Shown piece by piece: positions 18,209-27,424 of a stretch of 64,000 bases of DNA (positions are counted from its first letter, which is position 1; each line of letters begins with the position of its first letter). The notes under the pieces were generated by a model that made no database searches, was not told where the DNA came from, and saw only the letters and a program-made list of their open reading frames with translations. The position numbers were made by a program, and so were the translations under genes. Source of the DNA: JAJPHW01 sp963771505 (lineage in GTDB: Bacteria; Acidobacteriota; Terriglobia; Terriglobales; Acidobacteriaceae); contig CAVYTO010000001.1 of NCBI GenBank assembly GCA_963771505.1, positions 806,001 through 870,000 of the forward strand, in the 5' to 3' direction.

Positions 18209-18342
18209 GCCTCATAGGCTGTCTAATCTGCAGGGGTAGGCCACCGAGCTTCGCGAGTTTTCTGCCGCCTGAGTCTCGCGCCCATCGTGCTCCTGAAAGC
18301 GGGTACAATCACAGTTCGCGTTTGCCGTCCTGTTTCACTACT

Positions 18343-18879
18343 ATGTCCGACGTCCGCCGCGGTCTGATTATCGTGAACACCGGTCCGGGCAAAGGTAAGA
18401 CCACCGCCGCCATGGGGACGGCCTTGCGCGCCGTCGGCCAGGGAATGAAAGTCCTGATGCTCCAGTTTCTGAAGGGCTCGTGGCATTACGGCGAACTCGA
18501 TGCTGTCAAAGCCTTCGGCGACAGCTTTGTCATGAAGCAGATGGGCCGCGGATTTGTGAAAGTCGGCACTGAGAAGCCCGATCCGGAAGATGTTCGCATG
18601 GTGGAAGAAGCCTGGGCAGAGGCCGACACTGCAATCCAGTCAGGGAGTTGGGATTTAGTCGTGCTCGACGAGATCAATTACGCGATCAGCTACGGCATGC
18701 TCGACCCGGCAAAAGTCTCCGAAAGGCTGAAAAAGAAGCCGGAGATGGTGCATGTCATCTTGACGGGACGGAATGCGCACCCGACAATCGTCGAAATCGC
18801 CGATACGGTGACGGAAATGCGGCAGGTTAAACATGCCTATGAAAAGGGCGTAATGGCCCAACGCGGCATAGAATATTAG
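18343..18879 (+). CDS. cobO: Cob(I)yrinic acid a,c-diamide adenosyltransferase
   Basis: CobO/BtuR transfers the adenosyl group from ATP to cobalt in the corrinoid ring, for cobalamin synthesis or salvage. The P-loop NTGPGKGKTTAAMG is at the N-terminus, followed by MLQFLKGSWHYGEL and the Walker B-like LVVLDEINYAISYGML. It has 178 residues from the ATG at 18343; a TTG seven codons upstream is the alternative. No other cobalamin gene or riboswitch is visible nearby, so salvage may be its role here. Confidence 0.93.
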   Translation: MSDVRRGLIIVNTGPGKGKTTAAMGTALRAVGQGMKVLMLQFLKGSWHYGELDAVKAFGDSFVMKQMGRGFVKVGTEKPDPEDVRMVEEAWAEADTAIQSGSWDLVVLDEINYAISYGMLDPAKVSERLKKKPEMVHVILTGRNAHPTIVEIADTVTEMRQVKHAYEKGVMAQRGIEY

Positions 18880-18935
18880 AAGAACGCGGCGATTTGTAAT
18901 TTGCCGATTTTGTAATTTTAAATTTATAACTCCGG

Positions 18936-18981
18936 CGTCATCCTGAGCGCAGCCGCTCTACAGGCGGCGCGAAGGGTCTCC
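18936..18981 (+). repeat. Dispersed repeat copy (GTCATCCTGAGCG family)
   Basis: The cobO-accD gap holds GTCATCCTGAGCG at its start and GCGCGAAGGGTCTC at its end, a split version of the motif found inverted at 12426-12453. The AT-rich stretch before it (TTGTAATTTGCCG and similar) is low-complexity spacer. Confidence 0.5.
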
Positions 18982-19057
18982 CGAGCGATAGACCCGTAGC
19001 GAAAGCAGAAATGCGCTGTTGATTGGGTGGCAAAATGGCTAAACTTCAGATGACTTT

Positions 19058-19909
19058 ATGACTTGGTTCAAAAGACAATCCGGTGAACTGGACACTTCCG
19101 GGGAAAAAAACGTGCGTACCGAAGGCTTGTGGGTAAAGTGCGACGGGTGCCGGCAGATCATCTGGAAAAAAGACCTGGAAGAGAACTTTAATGTCTGCCC
19201 CAAATGCGACCAGCATTTCCGTGTGGATGCGCGCACCCGCCTTGCCCAGCTTTTCGACGATGGGCAATACGAGACCTTTGACGCGAACCTGGTTTCTACC
19301 GATCCGCTGAAGTTCGTGGACTTGAAGGCCTATTCGTCCCGGCTGCGAAAGGCCCAGGCCGATACGGGATTGAATGACGCGGTCATCAATGCGAAAGGCA
19401 AGCTGGACGGGCGTGTCGTCATGATCAGTTCGATGGAGTACCCATTCATCGGCGGCAGCATGGGCGCGGTGGTGGGAGAAGAAATCGCGCGCGCCATAGA
19501 GATGGCGAAGGCTCAGCGCACGCCATTGATCATAGTATCGGCATCGGGCGGCGCTCGCATGATGGAAGGCGTGATCAGCCTCATGCAGCTGGCGAAGATT
19601 TCCGCCGCGCTGGCTCAACTCGACGAAGCCAAAGTCCCTTACATTTCAGTCTTAACCGACCCCACCACCGGCGGAGTTACTGCTTCGTTCGCCATGCTTG
19701 GCGACTTGAACATTGCCGAACCCGGCGCCCTCATCGGCTTCGCCGGACCGCGCGTGATCGAGCAGACCATCCGGCAAAAGCTGCCAGCCGGTTTCCAGCG
19801 CAGCGAATTTCTTCTGGAACATGGAATGCTCGATGCCGTGGTTTCGCGCAGGGACTTGAAGCCGTACATTTCCAGGGCTTTGCAGTTTATGGTCAAGAAC
19901 GCGGCGTAA
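19058..19909 (+). CDS. accD: Acetyl-CoA carboxylase carboxyltransferase subunit beta
   Basis: AccD with AccA moves carbon dioxide from biotin to acetyl-CoA for fatty acid synthesis. The four-Cys zinc ribbon (CDGC then CPKC, about residues 27-50) identifies a true AccD. The crotonase-like fold has SASGGARMMEGVISLMQ and the CoA-binding DPTTGGVTASFAM. Length 283 is normal. It is followed by folC, a common accD-folC pairing. accA is not in this window; the carboxylase genes at 39.2-41.2 kb look like a different acyl-CoA carboxylase. Confidence 0.96.
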   Translation: MTWFKRQSGELDTSGEKNVRTEGLWVKCDGCRQIIWKKDLEENFNVCPKCDQHFRVDARTRLAQLFDDGQYETFDANLVSTDPLKFVDLKAYSSRLRKAQADTGLNDAVINAKGKLDGRVVMISSMEYPFIGGSMGAVVGEEIARAIEMAKAQRTPLIIVSASGGARMMEGVISLMQLAKISAALAQLDEAKVPYISVLTDPTTGGVTASFAMLGDLNIAEPGALIGFAGPRVIEQTIRQKLPAGFQRSEFLLEHGMLDAVVSRRDLKPYISRALQFMVKNAA

Positions 19910-20009
19910 TCCGTTCGAGTCCTCCACTTCGCACCTCGCTACCCCATCCAGGCTCTCCGACGCAAGCGGCTACGAATGCCTCGATTGGGCTGTTAACCTG
20001 AATCCTGCT

Positions 20010-21359
20010 GTGCCTACCACCTACGAGACCGCCGTCAGTAGCATGTACGCGCTGGGCCACGAGCTGGCCCAAACGCCCTCGCACAAATTCGATCTGGCGC
20101 ACATGCGCTCGCTTCTTTCTGCGCTCGACCATCCCGAACGGCGATTTCCTTCCGTTCTGATCGCGGGAACCAACGGCAAAGGTTCGACTGCGGCCACGCT
20201 GGCGTCCATCCTTCAGGCTTCAGGGACCAGCACCGGCCTGTACACTTCGCCGCACCTGATGCGGATCAACGAGCGCATCCGAATCGACGGACACGAGATT
20301 GGCGATGACGAGTTCGTCCGCTTGCATGACGCCGTCGACCGCGCGGCGGAAAAATTGGTCGCTGCCGGCGAACTTCCCTGGCATCCCAGCTTTTTCGAAA
20401 TGATGACTGCCATCGCTTTCGAGCATTTCGCGAAAAACAATATCGCGATCGCAGTCCTCGAGGTGGGGATGGGCGGCCGACTCGACGCCACCAACGTGGT
20501 CGAGCCGATACTAAGCGTCATCACCGATATCTCGCTCGATCACCAGCAATTTTTGGGGAACACGGTGGCTGATATCGCGGCAGAAAAAGCGGGGATCATC
20601 CGGAATCGCGGTGTGGTCGTGACTTTGCCCCAGCAACCTGAAGCGAATGACGTAATCGGCAAAGCGATCATTGCGCACGAAGCTACCGGCATCAGCGCGG
20701 TCCCTTTCGTGCCGCCCGTCTCTCCCGCGAGTCCGTCGTTCGCAGCGCGTGACGAATCGGGGCGGGCGATCTCACGATATCCATTGCAGGTGATGGGAAA
20801 AGAGATCGTGGTAGAAACTCCGCTGGTTGGGCGACATCAACTGCGCAACGTTGCGCTGGCTATTGCAGCCACTGAGCAACTCAGCAAACAAGATTTCCAG
20901 ATCTCGCCGGAATCGATTGCGCGCGGGGTGCGAGAAACTCGCTGGCCGGGAAGATTCCAGGTCGTTCACGCGGCTGAGCGCGAGTATGTTCTGGATGTTG
21001 CCCACAATCCCGCCGGGGCGTGGGCTCTAAGATCGGCGCTGTCGACGTTCTACGACGGCCCGCCGTTGATTTTTGTCTTCGGGGCAATGCGCGACAAAGC
21101 CATCGGCGAGATCGCGGAGATATTATTTCCCCTCGCCGAGGCGGCGATCTTAGCGCGGGCAGACAATCCCAGGGCTGCTTCTCCTGTAGAAATTCGTGAG
21201 GCTGCAAGCAGAGTTGCGACTAAAATGCAAGATTCCGACAGCGTTGCCGATGCGTTAAATCACGCTCGCGCGATCGCGCCGAAGGATGGAATCATCGTGA
21301 TCACAGGCTCCATCTACATTGTGGGGGAAGCGATGCGAATCCTCGCCTCCCGCATCTAA
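20010..21359 (+). CDS. folC: Folylpolyglutamate synthase / dihydrofolate synthase
   Basis: FolC adds glutamate to dihydropteroate and then to folates. The Mur-ligase ATP motif AGTNGKGSTAATLASIL is near residue 50, then LYTSPHLMRINERIRIDG, VLEVGMGGRLDATNV and the C-terminal LDVAHNPAGAWAL. It has 449 residues with a GTG start. It follows accD by 100 bases, and its stop codon directly abuts the plsC start with no gap, so accD-folC-plsC is probably one operon. Confidence 0.95.
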   Translation: MPTTYETAVSSMYALGHELAQTPSHKFDLAHMRSLLSALDHPERRFPSVLIAGTNGKGSTAATLASILQASGTSTGLYTSPHLMRINERIRIDGHEIGDDEFVRLHDAVDRAAEKLVAAGELPWHPSFFEMMTAIAFEHFAKNNIAIAVLEVGMGGRLDATNVVEPILSVITDISLDHQQFLGNTVADIAAEKAGIIRNRGVVVTLPQQPEANDVIGKAIIAHEATGISAVPFVPPVSPASPSFAARDESGRAISRYPLQVMGKEIVVETPLVGRHQLRNVALAIAATEQLSKQDFQISPESIARGVRETRWPGRFQVVHAAEREYVLDVAHNPAGAWALRSALSTFYDGPPLIFVFGAMRDKAIGEIAEILFPLAEAAILARADNPRAASPVEIREAASRVATKMQDSDSVADALNHARAIAPKDGIIVITGSIYIVGEAMRILASRI

Positions 21360-22166
21360 ATGCCATTGAACGGCGAAAGAGTATTGACGGAAGAGGTCGA
21401 ACGCCAGCGAGATGGGCGGATTGCGCCCCGGCTACAGCACGGCTGGGGGAGCCGCCTGCGATCTTATCTGATTTTTGATCCGCTTATTTGGTTTTATACA
21501 GTCGGCCTCGGAATAATTTCCATCCCCGCATCGCTCTTTGGCGACAAAGGCCGCATCCTTCACAATTTCGCTCGCTTGTGGTCGTGGCTGATTATGAAGA
21601 CAATCCAATCGCCAGTGAAGATAACTGGGCTGGACAAGATCGACACTACCCGAACCCATGTCTACGCGGTCAATCACGCTTCAGCGTTAGACATTCCGGT
21701 TTTGTACACATATCTTCCGTTCCAATTTCGTATCGCATTCAAAAAAGAATTGCTCGCCTACCCGATCGTTGGCTGGCATTTACGTCGGTCAGGACAAATC
21801 TGCGTCGATCAGCAAAACTCCGCTGCATCGGTGGGCAGTGTGCGCGCTGCGTTGAAGAGCCTCAAAAGCGGCTTGCCGCTCGTGATTTTTCCGGAGGGCG
21901 GTCGCACTTCGGACGGCGAGATTAAACCTTTCATGGCCGGGGCTTTTTTTCTGGCGATCAAGGCGCAAGTGGACGTGATTCCTGTAGCGCTGCTCGGCAC
22001 GTTCGCCCTGCTTCCCATGAACACGTACCACATCAAATCGCAGCCTTTGGAAATGCGGGTGGGAGCACCCATTTCAACCGCCGGGCTGACGATCCGCGAC
22101 ATGGATAAGGTTTCAGACCGCGTGAAGTCTGCCATGGAAAAGCTCTACACTTCGTCGCCGGAATAG
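21360..22166 (+). CDS. plsC: 1-acyl-sn-glycerol-3-phosphate acyltransferase
   Basis: PlsC acylates lysophosphatidic acid to phosphatidic acid. The HxxxxD catalytic motif is in VNHASALDIPVL and the substrate-binding motif is FPEGGRTSDGEI. A hydrophobic segment (about 30-60) anchors it to the inner membrane. The 268-residue frame begins at the base after the folC stop. Grouping with accD suggests shared control of membrane lipid synthesis. Confidence 0.93.
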   Translation: MPLNGERVLTEEVERQRDGRIAPRLQHGWGSRLRSYLIFDPLIWFYTVGLGIISIPASLFGDKGRILHNFARLWSWLIMKTIQSPVKITGLDKIDTTRTHVYAVNHASALDIPVLYTYLPFQFRIAFKKELLAYPIVGWHLRRSGQICVDQQNSAASVGSVRAALKSLKSGLPLVIFPEGGRTSDGEIKPFMAGAFFLAIKAQVDVIPVALLGTFALLPMNTYHIKSQPLEMRVGAPISTAGLTIRDMDKVSDRVKSAMEKLYTSSPE

Positions 22167-22232
22167 TCGCGCCTCGCGTCCCACCTGACAATTTCCCGTT
22201 TCTAGTGGATAATCCTCGGCGGGAGATTTTCC

Positions 22233-24017
22233 ATGCGATTGATAGCCGTCCTTTTGTTCGTGCCACTCTTTTTGCAAGCTCAAACGTCGAAACCCACGGT
22301 GGCCGAAGCCCAGGAATTTATGAAGAAGGCCGAAGCGCGCCTCAGCGAACTTGCCGTAAAAGTAAACCAGGCAAGCTGGGTGCAGGAAAACTTCATCACT
22401 GACGACACGGAAGCACTGGCCTCTTCAGCGATCGAAGAAAACACCGCCGTGACCACGGATCTGGTCGAACAGGCGAAGCGTTTCGAAGGGCTCAAGATGC
22501 CTGCGGATCTCGAGCGCAAATTCCTCTTGCTGCGGCTGTCGCTCACCGCTCCGGCCCCGAAAGATCCGGTTTTGCGCCGCGAGATGACCAAGATTGGAAC
22601 GTCGCTCGACGCCGATTACGGCAAGGGAAAATATTGCCCCGCCTCTGGCGACTGCCTCGATATTTCTGCGGTCGAAACCAAGATGGCGAGCAGCCGCGAT
22701 CCGAAGGAATTGCTTGAATTGTGGGAAGGCTGGCACAAAGTCGGCGTGCCCATGCGCGACCGCTACTCGCGCTTCGTGGAACTCTCAAATCAGGGCGCTC
22801 GCGAAATGGGGTTCAAAGACACCGGCGCACTGTGGCGTTCGAATTACGACATGCCCCCCGATGCCTTCAGCGCCGACCTCGAGCGTCTGTGGAACCAGGT
22901 GCGGCCGCTTTATTTGTCACTGCACACGTATGTGCGCGCACGGCTGGTGGAGAAATATGGTCCCAGCGTAGTTCCGCCGGACGGACCGATTCCCGCTCAC
23001 CTGCTCGGAAATATTTGGGCGCAAGATTGGACCCACATCTTCCCCATTCTCGGCCTGCCCGAAAATAGCCGGGGATACGATCTGACCGAATTGTTGAAGG
23101 CCAAGAACCTCGACGCCAAAGGGATGGTGAAATACGGCGAAGGATTCTTCACGTCCATGGGCTTCGCCCCGCTGCCGAAGACTTTCTGGGAGCGTTCGCT
23201 GTTTACCAAGCCTGCTGACCGCGATGTTGTTTGCCATGCCAGCGCGTGGGACATCGATAATCAGGACGATCTTCGGATCAAGATGTGCATTCTCGTGCGC
23301 GATGAAGATTTCGTGACCGTCCATCACGAATTGGGACACAATTTTTATCAACGTGCCTACAAGAATCAACCATTCATGTTTGAAGGCGGCGCGAACGACG
23401 GTTTCCATGAAGCCATCGGAGATGCGATTGCACTCGCGATCACTCCTGAATATCTAAAGAAAGTCGGATTGCTCGACAAGATTCCACCGCCAGAAGCCGA
23501 CATTCCCTTGCTGCTGCAACAGGCGCTCGACCGTGTGGCGTTTCTTCCGTTCGGACTGATGATCGACCAGTGGCGCTGGAAAGTTTTCTCCGGGGAAATC
23601 AAGCCTGCTGATTACAACAAGTCATGGTGGGAACTGCGCCGCAAATATCAAGGCGTGGCCGCCCCAACCGATCGGACGGAAGCGGACTTCGATCCCGGCG
23701 CGAAATACCACGTAGCCGCCAATGTTCCTTACACCCGATATTTCCTCGCGCACATTTTGGAATTTCAATTCTACCGCGCCCTCTGCAAAGCCGCCGGACA
23801 AACCGGTCCGCTCAACCGCTGCACCTTCTTCGGATCGAAAGAAGCGGGAACGCGATTCAACAAGATGCTGGAGATGGGCCAAAGCAAGCCTTGGCCTGAC
23901 GCTCTTGAAGCCGGGACCGGCGAACGCCAAATCGACGGCGGCGCGCTGTTGGAATATTTCGCTCCGTTGCAGAAATGGCTGGACGAACAAAACAAAGGGA
24001 AGAAATCGGGCTGGTAG
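22233..24017 (+). CDS. Secreted M2 family peptidyl-dipeptidase (ACE-like)
   Basis: M2 zinc peptidases remove C-terminal dipeptides, as angiotensin-converting enzyme does. The 594-residue product has a signal peptide (MRLIAVLLFVPLFLQAQT), a helical body, and the zinc site HELGH (His365 and His369) with the third ligand in NDGFHEAIGDAI. The conserved YTRYFLAHILEFQFY is near the C-terminus. It should act in the periplasm or outside the cell, in peptide scavenging. Monocistronic by spacing. Confidence 0.93.
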   Translation: MRLIAVLLFVPLFLQAQTSKPTVAEAQEFMKKAEARLSELAVKVNQASWVQENFITDDTEALASSAIEENTAVTTDLVEQAKRFEGLKMPADLERKFLLLRLSLTAPAPKDPVLRREMTKIGTSLDADYGKGKYCPASGDCLDISAVETKMASSRDPKELLELWEGWHKVGVPMRDRYSRFVELSNQGAREMGFKDTGALWRSNYDMPPDAFSADLERLWNQVRPLYLSLHTYVRARLVEKYGPSVVPPDGPIPAHLLGNIWAQDWTHIFPILGLPENSRGYDLTELLKAKNLDAKGMVKYGEGFFTSMGFAPLPKTFWERSLFTKPADRDVVCHASAWDIDNQDDLRIKMCILVRDEDFVTVHHELGHNFYQRAYKNQPFMFEGGANDGFHEAIGDAIALAITPEYLKKVGLLDKIPPPEADIPLLLQQALDRVAFLPFGLMIDQWRWKVFSGEIKPADYNKSWWELRRKYQGVAAPTDRTEADFDPGAKYHVAANVPYTRYFLAHILEFQFYRALCKAAGQTGPLNRCTFFGSKEAGTRFNKMLEMGQSKPWPDALEAGTGERQIDGGALLEYFAPLQKWLDEQNKGKKSGW

Positions 24018-24134
24018 GGCTTCGAGTCAATGTGGGCAATCTGTTAGGAAAAACGCCCCTCTTGGAGTCTTTCTTCCAGTAGTTTGGCAACATCGGTTAT
24101 GTTCTACTTTCACTCTCCCCAAGGAGGAGATCCC

Positions 24135-25190
24135 GTGCGTACTTTCCAGACCCTAATCTGCGCGGTCGTTCTTGCCGCCGCTGCCGTGGCGCAAACCGCC
24201 CCCATCATTCTTCGCGATGCCCCACGCCCTCACAGGTTCTCCACTGAAGATGTGACGGGATCAGGCACCGGCCTGCCCAGTTGGACGGGAACTTACTCCC
24301 ACAACGGCGTCAACTATTCTTACGTAATGGTTGGAAGCGATCCGTCAAAAGGATCCGTAACGACGACCGTTCCTGTTTTCATTATTCCGCTCAGGCTGAC
24401 CTTCTCCGACGGGACAATCTTCGACGCCACCGGCCCGATGTACCACCTGAAGGCCTCGGCGACCAAGGCGATCGAAGTTTCTCCGATCTTCCAGGATGTC
24501 GATTTCACGGCTGGCACTGTCGATCTCGGTTCCACTCAATATATCGACGCTTTTCAGCGCGGCAATTTCTGGGGGCCGATTTCTTCGGTGTCGCCGGACT
24601 ACCACGTTCTGCTCGGCAAACCCACAGTACTGCCGGAACAGGCGTACACCATCCCCGCCAATGAAGGCCAGACGATCTCTGGGCCAATCCCGGGCACGAA
24701 GCGCGGAATCCTCGACCAGAATTTCATTGACGGCCAGATCACGCCCCAGCTCTTCACGAAGTTCACACAAATCACTCCGGGATCATTCACGATTTTTCTC
24801 ACCTACAACGTCTTTCCCGGCGGCGCCTACGGCTATCATGACGTTTATGGAAACTCCGCCTTGACCGGCAAGACCTACACCTACACTTCTTACCTGTGGC
24901 CGTGGAAACAGCAGATCGATGCCGACATCAGCACCCTCGCGCACGAAGTGGCCGAGTGGATGGACGATCCTTACATCAATAACAATTCGCCGTGCGGCGG
25001 CTTGCTGGAAGTAGGAGACCCGCTCAGCAGCACGATCTTCGAAGTCAAACTAAACGGGGTGGTCTGGCACCCTCAAGACTTGGCGTTCATCGGATACTTC
25101 TCTTATGATCCGTCGGAATCCGTGAACCAGTGGCTGACCTTCCGCAACACGATCAGCCAGTCATGCATTGATGGGCCGGTCGGGCATTAA
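24135..25190 (+). CDS. Secreted protein with HEVAEW motif, possible metal enzyme
   Basis: A 351-residue protein with a signal peptide (MRTFQTLICAVVLAAAAVAQ). The start is a GTG directly after AAGGAGGAG, a near-perfect ribosome site; a TTG at 24084 gives 17 more residues, lacks such a site and spoils the signal. I do not recognise a named family. Near the C-terminus LAHEVAEWMDDP (His270) and LLEVGDP form a pattern like the HExxE...DP...E.GD arrangement of some bacterial secreted hydrolase-like proteins; it is not the classic HExxH zinc site. Mid-region is beta-rich. A strong terminator follows. Confidence 0.65.
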   Translation: MRTFQTLICAVVLAAAAVAQTAPIILRDAPRPHRFSTEDVTGSGTGLPSWTGTYSHNGVNYSYVMVGSDPSKGSVTTTVPVFIIPLRLTFSDGTIFDATGPMYHLKASATKAIEVSPIFQDVDFTAGTVDLGSTQYIDAFQRGNFWGPISSVSPDYHVLLGKPTVLPEQAYTIPANEGQTISGPIPGTKRGILDQNFIDGQITPQLFTKFTQITPGSFTIFLTYNVFPGGAYGYHDVYGNSALTGKTYTYTSYLWPWKQQIDADISTLAHEVAEWMDDPYINNNSPCGGLLEVGDPLSSTIFEVKLNGVVWHPQDLAFIGYFSYDPSESVNQWLTFRNTISQSCIDGPVGH

Positions 25191-25208
25191 TCTTCAGTAG
25201 CCATTGAA

Positions 25209-25238
25209 GGGGCATGCATTGTCTGCATGCCCCTTTTT
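25209..25238 (+). terminator. Intrinsic terminator
   Basis: GGGGCATGCA (25209-25218), loop TTGTC, TGCATGCCCC (25224-25233) and five T residues form a perfect ten-pair stem with a U-tract, ending the secreted-protein gene upstream of thrS. Confidence 0.85.
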
Positions 25239-25305
25239 CTAGGTTCTCCCCGCGCACGGATGGTTTGACCCTCAAGCGCGCCAGACTTTAAACTCAACCT
25301 CACCC

Positions 25306-27246
25306 ATGCCAGATCAAATTCAAATCAAGCTCCCCGACGGGAGCGTCAAGGAAGTGCCGTCCGGCACCACCGCGTTGGATGTCGCAAGGTCGATCAGTCC
25401 GCGACTCGCGGATGCTGCCCTGGCCGCAAAGAGCAACGGCGATCTCATCGATTTGACTCGTCCGCTGGAAAAAGACACCGACTTGAAAATCCTGACCGAA
25501 AAAGATCCTGAAGCGCTGGCCGTTTACCGGCATTCGTCCGCCCACCTGCTGGCTGCTGCCGTGCTCGAGCTGTTTCCTGAAAGCAAGCTGGGTCACGGCC
25601 CCGCCACCGATACCGGATTTTTCTACGACTTTTATCGACCGACTCCGTTCACTCCTGAAGACCTGCAAAAGCTTGAGGCGAAGATGCAGGAACTTGTTCA
25701 GCAAAACCTGCCCTATGCGCGTGAGTTCCTTCTCCGTGATCAGGGCCTGGCCGAGTTCAAGCAGGATGGCGACTTCATGAAGTGCCATTTTATCGAGCAG
25801 TTCACCAAGCCCGATGAAAAGATTTCCATTTATCGCACCGGGAAGTTCACCGATTTTTGCCGCGGGCCGCATATTCCGTCGACCGGAAAGATCAAAGCGT
25901 TCAAGCTGTTCAACATCGCCGGCGCTTACTGGCTTGGCGATGAGAAGAACCCGCAACTCCAACGCATTTACGGCACTTCGTTTTTCTCCAAGAAGGATCT
26001 CGACGGCTATCTGAACCAGATGGAAGAAGCCAAGAAGCGCGACCATCGCGCGCTTGGCCAGCAGCTGGATTTGTTTTCCATTCAGGAACTCGCCGGGCCG
26101 GGACTGATCTTCTGGCATCCCAAGGGCGGCATCATCCGCAAAGAGATGGAAGACTGGATGCGCGCGGAATATCTGAAGCGCGGCTACTCCCTTGTGTATA
26201 CCCCGCATGTCGTGCGGAAACAGTTGTTCCAGGTCTCAGGGCACGAAGGCTATTACTCGCAAAACATGTTCGACTCCATGGAGCTTGATGACGCCGAGTA
26301 CCGCCTAAAGCCCATGAATTGCCCGGGCCATATCTTGATTTACCGGGACTCGCTGAAGTCCTATCGCGATTTGCCGGTGCGCCTCGGCGAGCTGGGAACT
26401 GTCTACCGCTACGAACGCTCGGGCGTTATGCACGGATTACTGCGCGTCCGCGGATTCACTCAAGACGATGCCCACATCTTCTGCACTCCCGAACAGATCG
26501 AAGACGAAATCTCCAATTGCGTTGAGTTCGCGATCGATGTGCTGAAAGACTTCGGCTTCGACAAATACGAAGTCGAGCTCTCGACCTGGGACCCGAACGA
26601 CCGCAAGAGCTTTGTCGGCAGTGAAGAGCAGTGGAACCTTGCCACCGGATCGCTAGAGAAAGTTCTAAAGCGCAAGGACATTGCTTACAAAACCATCGTC
26701 GGCGAAGCCGCATTCTACGGGCCGAAAATTGACGTCAAGCTCGTCGATGCCATCGGACGGCTGTGGCAGCTTTCAACCGTGCAATTCGATTTCAATCTGC
26801 CCGCGCGGTTTGAGCTTGAATATGTTGCGGAAGACGGCACCCGCAAGCAGCCGCTTATGGTCCACCGTGCGCTATTCGGATCGATCGAGCGCTTCTTCGG
26901 CGTACTGATCGAACACTATGCCGGAGCTTTTCCAGTATGGTTATCGCCGGTGCAGGCTGTAATGATCCCCATAGCGGAGCGTCACGTCGAATACGCAAAC
27001 AAAGTCGCTGCCGAACTGAAAGCAGTCGGAGTCAGGGTCGACGTGGACGCCCGCAACGAGAAGATGAACGGGAAGATTCGTGAACACGCCATGCAAAAAG
27101 TCCCGTTTCTTCTGGTGGTCGGCGACAAGGAAGCTGAGGCTGGGAGGGTCAACGTCCGCACTCGCGGCAAAGAAAAAACCGAGGACATGGCGTCGGCTGA
27201 TTTTGTGGAGAAAATCAAGCAACTGATCTCCAGTAAGTCCACGTAG
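25306..27246 (+). CDS. thrS: Threonine-tRNA ligase
   Basis: ThrRS charges tRNA-Thr. The 646-residue enzyme has the N-terminal TGS domain (about 1-60), the editing domain with HSSAHLLAAAV (His about 76), the class II catalytic core with motif 2 GTVYRYERSGVMHGLLRVRG and LKPMNCPGHILIYRDS (zinc-site Cys), and the anticodon-binding domain (VPFLLVVGDKEAEAGRVNVR). Its TAG stop lies inside the first arm of a 13-pair palindrome, so the last residue and stop may have been shaped by repeat insertion. Confidence 0.97.
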   Translation: MPDQIQIKLPDGSVKEVPSGTTALDVARSISPRLADAALAAKSNGDLIDLTRPLEKDTDLKILTEKDPEALAVYRHSSAHLLAAAVLELFPESKLGHGPATDTGFFYDFYRPTPFTPEDLQKLEAKMQELVQQNLPYAREFLLRDQGLAEFKQDGDFMKCHFIEQFTKPDEKISIYRTGKFTDFCRGPHIPSTGKIKAFKLFNIAGAYWLGDEKNPQLQRIYGTSFFSKKDLDGYLNQMEEAKKRDHRALGQQLDLFSIQELAGPGLIFWHPKGGIIRKEMEDWMRAEYLKRGYSLVYTPHVVRKQLFQVSGHEGYYSQNMFDSMELDDAEYRLKPMNCPGHILIYRDSLKSYRDLPVRLGELGTVYRYERSGVMHGLLRVRGFTQDDAHIFCTPEQIEDEISNCVEFAIDVLKDFGFDKYEVELSTWDPNDRKSFVGSEEQWNLATGSLEKVLKRKDIAYKTIVGEAAFYGPKIDVKLVDAIGRLWQLSTVQFDFNLPARFELEYVAEDGTRKQPLMVHRALFGSIERFFGVLIEHYAGAFPVWLSPVQAVMIPIAERHVEYANKVAAELKAVGVRVDVDARNEKMNGKIREHAMQKVPFLLVVGDKEAEAGRVNVRTRGKEKTEDMASADFVEKIKQLISSKST

Positions 27247-27271
27247 GGGCAGGTGTCTCACCTGCCCCTAC
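27243..27271 (+). repeat. Palindromic dispersed repeat at the thrS stop codon
   Basis: GTAGGGGCAGGTG (27243-27255), TCT, CACCTGCCCCTAC (27259-27271) is a perfect 13-pair inverted repeat. The TAG at 27244-27246 is the thrS stop. A related module, inverted, lies in tgt near 29818-29845. It may also act as a transcription stop, though no T-run follows. Confidence 0.7.
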
Positions 27272-27424
27272 ATTTAAAAGAGCTGCCAATGCGTCAACGA
27301 TCAACTTCCGCATCTGTGTGCCTTAGGTAATCTTTTCGGCCTGTTCTGGGCCGTGTAGTCTGCAGCTTGCAGTCGGCGAACGCCCCCAAAAACAACGATT
27401 AACTGCCCAAAGGAAAGCTCTGCC

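Noticed and set aside
18300..18342. Cobalamin riboswitch upstream of cobO
   Set aside because: The gap to the small protein gene is only about 130 bases and lacks the B12 box and a long structured leader.
24084..24134. Upstream TTG start for the HEVAEW secreted protein
   Set aside because: It would place the strong AAGGAGGAG ribosome site inside the gene and bury the signal peptide.
25209..25238. The GGGGCATGCA palindrome as another dispersed repeat
   Set aside because: It has a perfect stem plus a T-run directly after a gene and no second copy was noticed, so a normal terminator explains it.
25300..26208. 302-codon antisense open frame across thrS
   Set aside because: Opposite strand of an unmistakable ThrRS; no ribosome site or family features.
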